A stretch of DNA of 34,918 bases. It comes from Candidatus Cloacimonetes bacterium 4572_55 (GTDB lineage Bacteria > 4572-55). The DNA lies in contig NBMB01000048.1 in NCBI GenBank assembly GCA_002084765.1, positions 1 through 34,918 of the forward strand. The letters run 5' to 3'. Shown here one piece after another: positions 1 to 9,232 of this stretch; position 1 is the first letter of the stretch; each line of letters opens with the position of its first letter. Position numbers and translations under genes: made by a program. The notes below the pieces were generated by a model. The model was not told the origin of the DNA. It did no database searches and saw only the letters and a program-made list of their open reading frames with translations.

Positions 1-224
1 AAATTGACTGATCATATTTGGAATGTCAAAGAACTATTATTTATGGTGAGTGCCCCGCACCATTCCTCAAAAAATAATTTACAACACATAAAAGGGTGAC
101 TACCGGGTTTTGGGGCATAGCCCCCAACGCGATTTTTTTTTGGGAAATTTTGATTTTTATAAAAAACAAGAGCTATGCGCTTGTAAATAATCTTTTTAGA
201 TAAGATACACTGAAAGAGACTGCA
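1..224 (+). other. Leader region with GC hairpin and T-run
   Basis: No gene is visible before the first CDS. Positions 110-115 (TTGGGG) and 122-127 (CCCCAA) form a short hairpin with a 6-base loop. It is followed five bases later by a run of nine T at 133-141, which looks like a weak intrinsic terminator for a gene lying left of the window. The remainder is AT-rich. A candidate -35-like TTGTAA at 181 and a poor -10 near 204 could drive the ClC gene, but the match is too weak to call a promoter. Confidence 0.35.
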
Positions 225-2492
225 TTGAAACGATTTTTCTCATACAAAAAAAAACCGAAATCCAATCAGAAACGCAGGTCGGAGAAAAAGCGTCTGTTCC
301 GACAAAATATGGAAGCTCTAATCAAGGGTCTGCGCCGAGAATCTAAATGGTTGCGACGTCGGATTTCGGTCGCCTCGACGCGTGTATTGAGACAATACCA
401 GACATCTGCTCGGCATTGGTTTCAGTGCCTGTCCGACATTTCTGTTCAGGCGATCGATCAGGCAAAAATGGCGGAGCATACCTTTATAGTGATTATTGCG
501 ATCATCATTGGTCTGCTGGGTGGGATCGGTGCTGTCGGTTTTCGATTTTTGATTAAATTTTTTGGGGAACTGTTTTTCGGGACATTTACCCATTCCGTCG
601 AGATGATCCACTCGATTCCCTGGTATATTTTGATGTGCATACCAGGGGTCGGGGGTCTGATCGTGGGCATGATCGTGCATTACGTTTCTCAGGAGGTCAA
701 GGGTCCCGGAATCCCTGAGGTGATGGAGGCCGTGGCTCTGCATAACGGATATATCCGCCCTCGCGTCACCATAGCAAAAGCATTTGCCTCAGCGATCTGC
801 ATTGGGTCTGGCGGTTCTGTGGGAAGAGAAGGTCCCATTGTCCAGATCGGCTCGGCGATTGGGTCTACGATCGGACAATTTTTGCAAGTCTCAAGTCGTC
901 GCATGCAGACCTTTGTTGCGTGCGGCGCATCAGCTGGTATTGCCGCGACCTTCAACGCGCCAGTAGCCGGAGCTCTTTTTTCAGTCGAAGTGATACTTGG
1001 CGACTTCGGGGTGCCGCAGTTCAGCCCAATCGTGATATCGTCCGTAGTCGGCACAGTGGTCTCTCGTCATTTTATCGGAGACCTCCCGGCTTTCGAGGTG
1101 CCGCCATACGCGATCGTGAGTGTATATGAGCTTTTCTTCTACTTTGCACTGGGCTTGCTCGCGGGAGTAGTCAGCTATCTGTTTCTCAAGACGCTTTATC
1201 ATACCGACGACCTGTTCCAAAAAATCCCCTACAAAATGCCCGGATATTTCAAAACAGCACTCGGCGGACTGCTCGTCGGTATCATCGGGATTTGGTTTCC
1301 CCAAGTATTCGGCGTTGGATATGAAACCATGAACGGCGCTCTGCATAGCGCGTTGAGCTGGAAGATCATGCTTGTTTTGATCTTTGCAAAGTTGATTTCC
1401 ACCTCTATCACAACCGGTTCCGGCGGATCGGGAGGCGTATTCGCTCCCTCACTCTATCTCGGCGCATTGGTAGGCGGGGTGATCGGATCGGGACTCCACG
1501 CTCTTTTTCCGCATCACACAGCACCTCCCGGAGCTTATGCTCTGGTCACCATGGGCGCGCTGGTCGCAGGCACCACGCACGCGCCGATTACCGCTATCCT
1601 GATCATCTTCGAGTTGACCAACGCATACACCATTATCCTTCCTTTGATGATCTCCTGCATTGTCAGCACATTGGTCACTACCAAGCTGCAAAAAGAGTCG
1701 ATATATACCATGAAACTTGCCCGCCGGGGGATCAACCTCAATCGGGGACAGGAGCTGAACGTGCTGAAATCTCGGCATGTTCGGGACGTGATGAGACCGG
1801 AGTTCGAGCTTATCCCGACAAATATGCCTTTCAAAGCACTTCTTCAATTTGTTTCGGAGAGCGTGCATTCCTTCTTTTTTGTGATCAACAGTAAAAATAA
1901 GCTGATCGGCATCCTCTCCCTCGACGATATCCGCCGTGTGATGATGGATATTGATGTGGTGGTGGACTTTTTGGTTGCCAACGATATTACAAATCATGGG
2001 AACCTGACGACTCTTCGGGAAAACGACAATTTGGATCATGTGATGAAGGTGTTTGGTCACGGCAAACTGGACGAGTTGCCGGTTGTGGCAGAGGATAACC
2101 CGGATCAAGTGATTGGCACGGTCTGGCGACAAGATGTGATAGCAGTCTATAATAAGGAGATTTTCAAGCGGGATATGGCGGACGGCGTCGCTTCCGGCAT
2201 CAATATGTCAAGCGATCGGGAAGATATTGAGCTGGTAGACGACTTCCTGCTACGGGAACTGGACGCGCCGCGCCGTTTTGTGGGCAACACCATTGGCGAC
2301 CTGGATTTACGGGCAAAATATGGCGTCGAGGTGATTCTGATCAAACATCGAGAAAAGTCGAAATCTGGATATAGCTCCCAAGATGAGACGCTGATGAAGA
2401 TCATCCCTTACGCGCAGTATCTGATCAAAGAAAACGATATTTTTTTGGTCATGGGCGAAAAAGCCAATCTGGATATGCTGGAAAAACTGTGA
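225..2492 (+). CDS. ClC-type chloride/anion channel with CBS pair and C-terminal TrkA-C-like domain
   Basis: Membrane protein that moves chloride or another small anion across the inner membrane. The first 80 residues are a very basic cytoplasmic extension. The ClC core follows (about 85-490), with the three anion-pathway motifs GPGIPE (160-165), GREGP (200-204, gating Glu202) and GGVFAP (403-408). Two CBS domains lie at about 515-640, and the last 90 residues resemble a TrkA-C/RCK-C ligand domain. In the Glu-in region (FSVEV, 252-256) the residue aligned with E. coli Glu203 is Val256, as in ClC channels rather than H+/Cl- exchangers. The usual Ser of GSGIP is Pro161. The start is a TTG preceded by GAAAGAGA; an internal ATG at codon 29 is the alternative. 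The gene is convergent with the carboxylase gene. The family is certain; ion preference is inferred. Confidence 0.93.
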   Translation: MKRFFSYKKKPKSNQKRRSEKKRLFRQNMEALIKGLRRESKWLRRRISVASTRVLRQYQTSARHWFQCLSDISVQAIDQAKMAEHTFIVIIAIIIGLLGGIGAVGFRFLIKFFGELFFGTFTHSVEMIHSIPWYILMCIPGVGGLIVGMIVHYVSQEVKGPGIPEVMEAVALHNGYIRPRVTIAKAFASAICIGSGGSVGREGPIVQIGSAIGSTIGQFLQVSSRRMQTFVACGASAGIAATFNAPVAGALFSVEVILGDFGVPQFSPIVISSVVGTVVSRHFIGDLPAFEVPPYAIVSVYELFFYFALGLLAGVVSYLFLKTLYHTDDLFQKIPYKMPGYFKTALGGLLVGIIGIWFPQVFGVGYETMNGALHSALSWKIMLVLIFAKLISTSITTGSGGSGGVFAPSLYLGALVGGVIGSGLHALFPHHTAPPGAYALVTMGALVAGTTHAPITAILIIFELTNAYTIILPLMISCIVSTLVTTKLQKESIYTMKLARRGINLNRGQELNVLKSRHVRDVMRPEFELIPTNMPFKALLQFVSESVHSFFFVINSKNKLIGILSLDDIRRVMMDIDVVVDFLVANDITNHGNLTTLRENDNLDHVMKVFGHGKLDELPVVAEDNPDQVIGTVWRQDVIAVYNKEIFKRDMADGVASGINMSSDREDIELVDDFLLRELDAPRRFVGNTIGDLDLRAKYGVEVILIKHREKSKSGYSSQDETLMKIIPYAQYLIKENDIFLVMGEKANLDMLEKL

Positions 2493-2547
2493 CCTCGGAG
2501 AGTCGGGACGCTCACGATAAACGCCCCGATACTGCTGAAAATAGAGA

Positions 2548-4158
2548 TTACATTCTGAAAACAGGCCAATCCGTTTTTTTGATCTGGGCGTTCAGGCTCA
2601 TGGAAATACCGAGTGCCAAGGCTGTACGCGTATCGATCGGGTCCAAAATACCGTCGTCCCATAACCTCGCTGTGCTGTAGTATGGGTGTCCCTCTCGCTC
2701 GTATTTATCTAAAATTGGCTGCTTGAAAGCCGCTGCCTTTTCCTCGTTCATCAGCGGTTTCCCCTCATACGCCCGTTGATCCTGCTTGACTTGAAGCAGA
2801 ACATTCGCGGCTTGCTCGCCTCCCATTACGCTGATACGGGCGTTGGGCCACATCCACAAAAGACGCGCGCCATAAGCCCGCCCGCACATGCCATAGTTCC
2901 CCGCGCCAAAGGATCCGCCAATTATCACGGTGAATTTTGGCGATTTGACCGTTGTCACAGCCTGCACCAACTTTGCGCCGTCTTTGGCGATTCCGCCGTT
3001 TTCATAAGCCTTTCCCACCATGAAGCCGGTGATATTTTGCAGAAAAATCAATGGAATGCCGCGTTGCCCGCATAATTGAACAAAATGTGCGCCTTTGACC
3101 GCGCTCTCCGAGAAAAGCACGCCGTTATTTGCCAATATTCCGACCGGATACCCGTGAACTCGGGCAAATCCGCATACTAACGTATTGCCATACAACGGCT
3201 TAAATTCGTGGAATTCGCTCCCGTCCACCAGGCGGGCTATCACTTCATGGATATCGTACGGAGTGCGAGTATCCTTGGGGATAACGCCGTAGAGTTCCTC
3301 TGGGTCATAGCGAGGGTCTTTCGGAGGCTGGATATCCAGACCGACCCGTTTTTTTCTGTTGATATTCTCCATGATAGATCGGGTGAGACGGATTGCGTGC
3401 TTGTCGTCAAGCGCGTAGTGGTCAGTCACGCCGGATGTTCGGCAGTGAACATCCGCGCCTCCCAGCTCCTCCGCGGTGACCACCTCGCCAGTAGCGGCTT
3501 TCACCAGAGGGGGACCTCCCAGAAAGATCGTGCCGTTTCCTTTAACAATGATACTTTCGTCCGCCATAGCCGGAACATACGCGCCGCCTGCAGTGCACGA
3601 ACCCATCACAGCTGCGATTTGCGGGATATTCATGCTGGACATGATCGCTTGATTATAGAAGATGCGCCCGAAATGATCTCGATCTGGAAACACCTCGTCC
3701 TGCATGGGTAAAAATGCGCCTCCAGAATCGACAAGATAAATGCAGGGCAGGTTATTTTCCATAGCGATTTCTTGCGCTCGGATATGCTTCTTGACAGTCA
3801 TCGGAAAATAAGACCCGCCTTTGACAGTCGCGTCGTTGGCGATAATCATTGCCTCCTGTCCGCGAACAGAGCCGACGCCGGTGACAACCCCAGCCGACGG
3901 CGTCCACGCGCCATACATTTCATAGCCAGCCATCGCGCTGAACTCCAGAAAGGGACTGCCCGAGTCGATCAAGGAATCGATACGCTCACGAGCAGTCATC
4001 TTGCCTCGTTTGCGATGCTTGGCGACCGCTTTATCCGAACCGCCTTTTTTCACCTTGTCCAAAATCTCTTTCAATTCAGCGGCCAGCTTTTTATTATGCC
4101 GAACGTTTGCCTTAAAATCCTCACTATTTACTCGTATTTGAGATTGAATCGATTGCAT
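2548..4158 (-). CDS. Acyl-CoA carboxylase carboxyltransferase (beta) subunit, methylcrotonyl-CoA carboxylase-like
   Basis: Transfers carboxyl from carboxybiotin to an acyl-CoA, in leucine or propionyl-CoA metabolism in the cytoplasm. The 536 residues match the size of MCC/PCC beta subunits. The N-terminal crotonase-like half carries the oxyanion-hole run [15 protein letters not shown] and the [10 protein letters not shown] stretch characteristic of the methylcrotonyl branch. The C-terminal half carries [18 protein letters not shown]. The start was chosen at the ATG at 4158 because GAGGT (4170-4166) lies 7 bases upstream; the frame stays open 23 codons further up without a comparable site. No biotin carboxylase, biotin carrier or other leucine-degradation gene is in the window, so the partner subunit must be elsewhere. 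Methylcrotonyl rather than propionyl or geranyl substrate is likely but not proven. Confidence 0.92.
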   Translation of the reverse strand: MQSIQSQIRVNSEDFKANVRHNKKLAAELKEILDKVKKGGSDKAVAKHRKRGKMTARERIDSLIDSGSPFLEFSAMAGYEMYGAWTPSAGVVTGVGSVRGQEAMIIANDATVKGGSYFPMTVKKHIRAQEIAMENNLPCIYLVDSGGAFLPMQDEVFPDRDHFGRIFYNQAIMSSMNIPQIAAVMGSCTAGGAYVPAMADESIIVKGNGTIFLGGPPLVKAATGEVVTAEELGGADVHCRTSGVTDHYALDDKHAIRLTRSIMENINRKKRVGLDIQPPKDPRYDPEELYGVIPKDTRTPYDIHEVIARLVDGSEFHEFKPLYGNTLVCGFARVHGYPVGILANNGVLFSESAVKGAHFVQLCGQRGIPLIFLQNITGFMVGKAYENGGIAKDGAKLVQAVTTVKSPKFTVIIGGSFGAGNYGMCGRAYGARLLWMWPNARISVMGGEQAANVLLQVKQDQRAYEGKPLMNEEKAAAFKQPILDKYEREGHPYYSTARLWDDGILDPIDTRTALALGISMSLNAQIKKTDWPVFRM

Positions 4159-4284
4159 TTTTTTTACCTCGGTCAAGTTAACGATCTCAGCTCTTGGCGT
4201 GTGCCTTACAAGTCCCATGAGCCGCAATTTTTCGGTGATTTAAAGTGTGATTGTCACTTTCACAATTATCCGATAAGCTCAAAA

Positions 4285-4313
4285 ATAATAACGTTTCAGC
4301 GGAAAATTGTCAA
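4285..4313 (-). promoter_or_regulatory. Sigma-70 promoter for the acyl-CoA carboxylase gene
   Basis: On the minus strand a perfect TTGACA (4313-4308) is separated by exactly 17 bases from TATTAT (4290-4285). This predicts a transcript start near 4278 and a leader of about 120 bases before the ATG at 4158. The rest of the 388-base gap between the recQ stop and this gene holds no credible gene. It contains a short tandem ATCAAGCAAT pair at about 4362-4381 of unknown meaning. Confidence 0.75.
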
Positions 4314-4546
4314 TCAAAATAATATTAATCCTAACCATAACATGTTAAAAGAGTTATCTTAATCAAGCAATATCAAGCAATAAAATCTTGTTTCTAAAAA
4401 TATATAAAGTAATTGACTTCGCGAATAAATTAGCTATTCTGACGAGAATTTTAACGAACATCGGGTGAATAGGGCGAGTTAAAATCGGAGCCGCCAGCTC
4501 AAATTCATCTTCGGATCGGACAGGATGGAACCGCGCGGTATATCAA

Positions 4547-6709
4547 TTATTGACATAACCGGTACAATTTTAAAATCCGCAACTCGTCATAGCTGATCTG
4601 CTTCTGATGCACCTCATAAGCCGGCGATAATCCTGTAAATCCAAATCGATCAAACGTTTCAAAAACGTCTTTCTGTTGATTCTGCGATAACTTTGATGAT
4701 TTCAAAATCATTGATGGGTCTGATAACTTATGACCATCCAAAACAAATCGGGTCAAATATGACAATACGGTTGTCTCTTTTATATTGAAAGTCGCCATGA
4801 TGTCCGGGATTGAGACCCCGTCGTTAAACATCTCTCCCACCTGATGATGCCGCAGTTTCCGTAGCGATAGAGATCGTTTTGGGCGAAAATATGGCTGTGG
4901 CGAAATTCCTCGTTCCTCACAATACTCGCAAATTACGTGCATAAATTCATCGCCAAACTGTTCCCATTTGCGCTGTCCCATGCCATTTGTTGCCAGCATG
5001 CCCTCTTTTGTTTGTGGAAATCGGGTCGCCATGTCCGCCAGGGAGCTATCATGGAAAATGACATAAGGCGGCAGTTGAATCCGTTCAGCGATCTCCTTGC
5101 GCTTGGTTCGCAGTTCTTCAAACAACTCGGAATCATGATCCGCCATCACTTCAGGCTGTTTGACGTTGGCAACGGGAGCGGCTTCGATTTTGCCAAAAAT
5201 TTTGGCACCATTTTTCAGTATTTCCCAGGCTTTATCGGTCAGTTTCAGGCTTCCATATTCTGGGTCTTGTCCCAACAGACCTTTGGTGATAAATTGCCGT
5301 GACAAATGGAACCACTGCTTCTTTGTGTAGTCTGCGCCAATCCCATACGTGGATAATTTGTCATGATTTTTGTGCAGAACCTTCTTTGATTTTGATCCGC
5401 GAAGCACGTCAATAATGTGTCCCGCGCCAAAAAATTGGCCTGTGCGATAGACACAGGATAAGAACTTCTGCGCGAGGACAGTGATATCTTCCTGAACAAT
5501 GTCGTCATTTCGACAATTATCGCACATATCGCAATCATCAGGCTCATACGTTTCCCCGAAATAGGACAACAGCGGCTTGCGACGACATCCGTCAGATTCG
5601 GCATATCGAAGCATGGCGTCCAATTGCGCCTGAGCCAATCGAGATTCCCTCTCGTCTTTTTCCTTCATAAAATATTTAATCTTGGAAATATCGCCATATC
5701 CGAGCAAAAGCAGACAATCCGCTTTCAATCCATCCCGACCCGCGCGACCGATCTGCTGGTAATAAGATTCGATATTTTTGGGGAGATCAAGGTGGAGCAC
5801 GTATCGGACATTGGACTTATTGATTCCCATCCCAAATGCGATGGTCGCCACAATGATCGAGACGTCGTCACGGATGAATTTTTCCTGATTGGCACTTCGT
5901 ACTTGATCCTCCAACCCTGCGTGATAGGGCAGGACGGAAAAGCCCTCGTCAATAAGAATCTCGGATAGATCATCGACGGTCCGCCGAGTGGTGCAGTAGA
6001 TAATGCCAGATTCCCTGGGATGCTGTGTGATAAATCGGATGGCTTGCGCTGCAGGGTCCGTTTTTGGCTCGACCGAGAGATACAGATTTTCCCTATCAAA
6101 GCTATCCAAAAATTGCGAGGATTGATCAAAAGCCAGCGACGCTTTTATATCCTTCCGAACCTGTTTTGTCGCGGTCGCGGTCAACGCGATGCAGACTGCT
6201 TGAGGAAAGCTGGATCGCACTCCTGCAATCTGGCGATATTCTGGACGAAAATCATGTCCCCATTCTGAAATACAGTGCGCCTCGTCGATAGTCAAGCTGT
6301 CGATTTTCAGATCGGACAGTATTTCTTTGATATCCGGCTTCAGCAGTGTTTCCGGCGAGACATATAAGAGATCGACCTCATTTTTTACCACCTGCTGCAA
6401 CGTGCGATTATACTCTCCAGGCGATAGCGAACTATTCAGAAACAGGGCCCTCACGCCCAACTGTTTCATCTGCTCGACCTGATCTTTCATCAGCGAGATC
6501 AACGGTGATACGACAACGGTCAGACCCTTAAAAATAAGTGCTGGGATTTGGTAGCACAGCGATTTCCCACTCCCAGTGGGCATGATGACAAGCGTATCCT
6601 TCTTTTGCAAGACATTCTCAATGATTTCCGCTTGTAGAGACCGAAACTCTTCATAGCCAAAGACTTGCTTCAGGATATTTTGAGATTTTTTTAACATGAG
6701 GCGTCCCAT
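4547..6709 (-). CDS. recQ: ATP-dependent DNA helicase RecQ
   Basis: 3'-5' DNA helicase of recombination and replication-fork repair. The order of motifs is canonical. The RecQ motif 0 has Gln26. Walker A is PTGSGKS (44-50), the DEAH box lies at 142-145, and motif VI contains QQIGRAGRDG. The zinc-binding Cys set sits in the GCRRKPLLSYFGE...CDMCDNC region, followed by the winged-helix RQC domain and an HRDC domain (about residues 525-595). The last ~100 residues form a helix-turn-helix-like tail (ISIPDIMATFN-type) as in the long RecQ form of many Bacteroidetes and Firmicutes. Length 720 fits that long form. Neither the start at 6709 nor a second ATG at 6697 has a clear ribosome site. It stands alone, 62 bases from a pseudogene upstream. 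Confidence 0.95.
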   Translation of the reverse strand: MGRLMLKKSQNILKQVFGYEEFRSLQAEIIENVLQKKDTLVIMPTGSGKSLCYQIPALIFKGLTVVVSPLISLMKDQVEQMKQLGVRALFLNSSLSPGEYNRTLQQVVKNEVDLLYVSPETLLKPDIKEILSDLKIDSLTIDEAHCISEWGHDFRPEYRQIAGVRSSFPQAVCIALTATATKQVRKDIKASLAFDQSSQFLDSFDRENLYLSVEPKTDPAAQAIRFITQHPRESGIIYCTTRRTVDDLSEILIDEGFSVLPYHAGLEDQVRSANQEKFIRDDVSIIVATIAFGMGINKSNVRYVLHLDLPKNIESYYQQIGRAGRDGLKADCLLLLGYGDISKIKYFMKEKDERESRLAQAQLDAMLRYAESDGCRRKPLLSYFGETYEPDDCDMCDNCRNDDIVQEDITVLAQKFLSCVYRTGQFFGAGHIIDVLRGSKSKKVLHKNHDKLSTYGIGADYTKKQWFHLSRQFITKGLLGQDPEYGSLKLTDKAWEILKNGAKIFGKIEAAPVANVKQPEVMADHDSELFEELRTKRKEIAERIQLPPYVIFHDSSLADMATRFPQTKEGMLATNGMGQRKWEQFGDEFMHVICEYCEERGISPQPYFRPKRSLSLRKLRHHQVGEMFNDGVSIPDIMATFNIKETTVLSYLTRFVLDGHKLSDPSMILKSSKLSQNQQKDVFETFDRFGFTGLSPAYEVHQKQISYDELRILKLYRLCQ

Positions 6710-6771
6710 TCTATATTTATATATTTTCAGAATAAAGACTAAATTTTTCTTCTGTTCAACGACGCAAAGAG

Positions 6772-7261
6772 TTATTTCTTTGGGGCTCTTTGGCGGATTT
6801 GTTGGAGATAACGCTCAAGCTTTGAATCATCGAGGTATTTCCCTGAATCATCTGGAAACAATGTTTTAAGAATTTCCTCCGGCGTCATTCCTTTGAGACG
6901 TTCCTCCGGCGTCGTCCCTTTGAGAATTTCCTCCGGCGTCATTCCCTTGAGACGTTCCTCCGGTGTCAACCAATCAATATACCTCTTGGTGAAATCACGA
7001 TAGTAATCTGTCACAGTATATGGCATAGGAATTCCCTCCAAACGACTCCTGATGAGATTTATAACTCAATACATTATTCCGTCCTAAATTGTCAAGCCCG
7101 TCAGGAAGCTCAGGCAGAGTGTCTCCCTCTCCCTGTTTAATAATGATGACATCAACAAACTGTTGTCTAAGAGAGAGGTCCTTCTCAAGTTCAACGATAT
7201 AGGGTGAATCCTTGAAAAAATCTGTCAAGGCAATCCCAAATAGTCTGTGCCACTCGGTCAT
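6772..7261 (-). pseudogene. Rpn-like nuclease/putative transposase family remnant, internally deleted
   Basis: Two overlapping frames belong to one ancestral gene. Frame one (7261-6995) starts with ATG after AAAGGAT and gives MTEWHRLFGIALTDFF, then LPDGLDNLGRNNVLSYKSHQESF, which I recognise as the N-terminal start of this family. Frame two (from about 7041 to 6772) reads LEGIPMPYTVTDYYRDF and then TPEERLKG repeats, which is the usual C-terminal tail. The middle of the family, including most of the catalytic PD-(D/E)XK region, is absent and the join is out of frame. The ATG at 7026 does have a GGAGGG seven bases upstream, so an 84-residue tail peptide could still be made. The family assignment is from memory of related proteins; the two-frame structure is seen directly. 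Confidence 0.6.
6859..6966 (-). repeat. Four tandem 27-base repeats (TPEERLKGM / TPEEILKGT units)
   Basis: The coding strand holds four consecutive 9-codon units that alternate TPEERLKGM and TPEEILKGT/TL, so the true period is 54 bases with an imperfect half-period of 27. They form the hydrophilic tail of the pseudogene above. Such tails vary in copy number in related proteins, as expected for slippage or unequal recombination. Confidence 0.85.
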
Positions 7262-7517
7262 GTTTATCCTTTGGTATCAGGTTACAGATATTATCAAATT
7301 ACAGAACTCCAGAGCAGAAAATATTCAAGATACGAGACTATCATAAATGATACAGATTCCCCGACAAAGTCAGCGAACCGCACGATCAAAATATATATAT
7401 ATTTTTAAAATACAAAAGGAAAATCTGACTTAAAATAGAAGGCTTTTGCGATAAGAAAAACCACGCGCTCTTTAATTATTGCATAAAATCGCTTGCCGTT
7501 TTGTTACTTTTTCATTA

Positions 7518-7546
7518 ACTTGTGGAAGAATCTTTTGAGATACAAT
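7518..7546 (+). promoter_or_regulatory. Possible promoter for the DUF4837-like lipoprotein gene
   Basis: TACAAT at 7541-7546 is a good -10, 27 bases before the ATG at 7573. The best -35 options (ACTTGT at 17 bases or TTGTGG at 15 bases) are poor. The 311-base gap from 7262 to 7572 is otherwise AT-rich, with an ATATATATAT stretch near 7390. I see no gene in it. Confidence 0.35.
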
Positions 7547-7572
7547 AGCCGGACACGTCGAAAGGAATCGAA

Positions 7573-8661
7573 ATGAAATTTTTTTTTATAATCCTTATAT
7601 TGGGAATCTTCGGGGTGCAATGTAGACAAGAACCTCGGCAATCAAGCCAATCGCAACAGCAATCTCAGACCCAATCGAGCACGCGGCAAGCGACTCAAAA
7701 AGAAGGGCTTAAGTCCGTTGTCGGCGGCGCGCGGGACATCACCCTATTGATGGATCCTGCATCAGAATCCCTGATCGGCAAGGAGATAATACAAACCTTG
7801 CGCCTCTCTCGATTTCCCTCCAGAATAGAAAATACGTTTAAGGTGAGAAAGCCGGCTCTGGAGAAATATCATATTTCTAAGTTGTGGTATAACGCGGTGC
7901 TGGTATTCCAGATGGACAGTCCCGCCACTGTGGCGATAGAAACTGAAAAATATCTCACAGCGGATGAAAAAGCGACGATTGATAGAGAAGGAATTCTTTC
8001 GATTTATCGAGAATCGGTATGGTCATTTGGGCAACACGTCTACTTTCTGGTTGCGCGAGACAGCGTTGCTTTGCTCAAAAAGGGCGATTCGTATGCCCGT
8101 CGAATCGTCGCGGACATAGAGGCGAGATTAAACAAGGATATGGCGGATGAAATCTATCAATACGGTTTGAATGACGAGCGTGTCGAGCAGATGGAAAAGT
8201 TCGGATGGCGTTTTGATCTCCCGAGCGACTATTCCCTTTATAAGCAATCAGAAGGGGATCGGGCAATGATGTATCGGCGGCGAAATTTAGACCCTTTGAT
8301 CGACCGAATCATCACTGTCCATTGGGGTCCCGCGACCGAGGTCGAGTTGACAGAAGATCGTATGAAGCAGATGCGCGATAAAATACTTGCGAAATATTCG
8401 TCCGGCGATTACGTTGGCGAAAGTTTTCTATTTTTTCGTAAATGCCGCTTTTCCGGGCGAGACGCTCTGATGATGGAGGGCAATTGGAAGAACGACAAAG
8501 ATATGATCGGGGGACCGTTCCGCGCGTATCTCTTTATCGATCAAGAGACCAGTCGATATTATATGGTCGATTATTACGTGTTGGCGATCGGTCAGAAAAA
8601 AGACCGGTTGATGCGCCAGTTGGAGATTATCATCAGTTCTTTTTCGCCGGAGTCAGGCTGA
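7573..8661 (+). CDS. Putative lipoprotein, DUF4837-like
   Basis: Predicted exported lipoprotein of unknown function. Residues 1-17 are a short signal peptide ending in GVQC with Cys18. The lipobox is weak, since Gln precedes the Cys, but the Ser/Gln-rich linker directly after it (to about residue 43) is typical of surface lipoproteins. The remaining 320 residues resemble the DUF4837 family of Bacteroidetes-like bacteria: a start of the type ARDITLLMD, a central ESVWSFGQHVYFLVARD, and the closing pattern MEGNWKN...GGPFRAY...KKDRLMRQLE near the C-terminus. AAAGGA lies six bases before the ATG. It is a single gene, convergent with the Trm112-like gene. The family call is from remembered pattern, not alignment. 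Confidence 0.72.
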   Translation: MKFFFIILILGIFGVQCRQEPRQSSQSQQQSQTQSSTRQATQKEGLKSVVGGARDITLLMDPASESLIGKEIIQTLRLSRFPSRIENTFKVRKPALEKYHISKLWYNAVLVFQMDSPATVAIETEKYLTADEKATIDREGILSIYRESVWSFGQHVYFLVARDSVALLKKGDSYARRIVADIEARLNKDMADEIYQYGLNDERVEQMEKFGWRFDLPSDYSLYKQSEGDRAMMYRRRNLDPLIDRIITVHWGPATEVELTEDRMKQMRDKILAKYSSGDYVGESFLFFRKCRFSGRDALMMEGNWKNDKDMIGGPFRAYLFIDQETSRYYMVDYYVLAIGQKKDRLMRQLEIIISSFSPESG

Positions 8662-8673
8662 GTTCAAAATATT

Positions 8674-8695
8674 TGGGGTTCAATTACGAACCCCA
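8674..8695. terminator. Hairpin between convergent genes
   Basis: TGGGGTTC (8674-8681) and GAACCCCA (8688-8695) form a perfect 8-bp stem with a 6-base loop, sitting 12 bases after the lipoprotein stop and 12 before the stop of the opposing gene. On the minus strand it is followed by AATATTTT. It can serve the Trm112-like gene and possibly both. Confidence 0.6.
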
Positions 8696-8706
8696 TTCCT
8701 ATCAAA

Positions 8707-8970
8707 TCAAAATCCCGATAGCTGACCTGTCGGAATACCTAACTCTTTGAGCATACGGGGATAATCGTCGATCCGATAGACCGTCTGCTCGTCTATCGTG
8801 ATCAGACCCTCGGTCAGCGGCTCCTTGACCAGTTTATGATCCGCGTATTTCACCTTATTTTGTCGAATTTGCCCATTTAATTTCCTTATTTTATTTTCCG
8901 GAAAAACCTTCAGCGACGCCCGCGTCACAGGGCAACAAAGTATCTCCAACAACTTTTCGTCAACCGGCAT
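8707..8970 (-). CDS. Trm112/UPF0434-like small protein
   Basis: An 87-residue cytoplasmic protein with the Trm112-like layout: N-terminal LLEILCCPVTRASL, a basic middle, then GLITIDEQTVYRIDDYPRML, matching the 'yPI..gIP.ml' end of UPF0434 proteins. Trm112 proteins act as small activating partners of methyltransferases; no partner is encoded nearby. The second Cys pair that binds zinc in classical members is missing, and only a CC dipeptide (residues 12-13) remains, so zinc binding is doubtful. AGGAG lies six bases before the ATG, which supports the start. Confidence 0.7.
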   Translation of the reverse strand: MPVDEKLLEILCCPVTRASLKVFPENKIRKLNGQIRQNKVKYADHKLVKEPLTEGLITIDEQTVYRIDDYPRMLKELGIPTGQLSGF

Positions 8971-9159
8971 ACTTTTCTCCTATTTTGATCGTCTTAAAAA
9001 TTTCAGTCTTTAAATCAGATATTCGATAGATCAGAGCGACTATGAGAAAATAAATGTTTTTATAGAAAATCCGCAACAAAAAAAGATATGTGTGAGGTTT
9101 ATTAGAAAAAAAATCTCCAACGAACTTACGAGCAGGATGCAGTGGCGATAAACAAAAAA

Positions 9160-9201
9160 ATGCGACGCGCTTTTTATTTGAAGAGAGTATGCGAGTCGCA
9201 T
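9160..9201. terminator. Bidirectional-type intrinsic terminator
   Basis: ATGCGACGCGC (9160-9170) and GCGAGTCGCAT (9191-9201) pair with one mismatch around a 20-base loop. Seven A precede the structure and six T follow, so it can end transcription on either strand. It sits 31 bases after the minus-strand DUF4384-like gene and most likely serves that gene. Confidence 0.7.
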
Positions 9202-9232
9202 TTTTTATTAAATTTGACGGGAGTTACATGGG

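Noticed and set aside
4361-4381. Tandem ATCAAGCAAT pair
   Set aside because: Only two short copies in AT-rich sequence; could be chance and no related copies were noticed.
4409-4436. Plus-strand TTGACT-16-TATTCT promoter-like pair
   Set aside because: It points into the 3' end of recQ with no plus-strand gene to serve.
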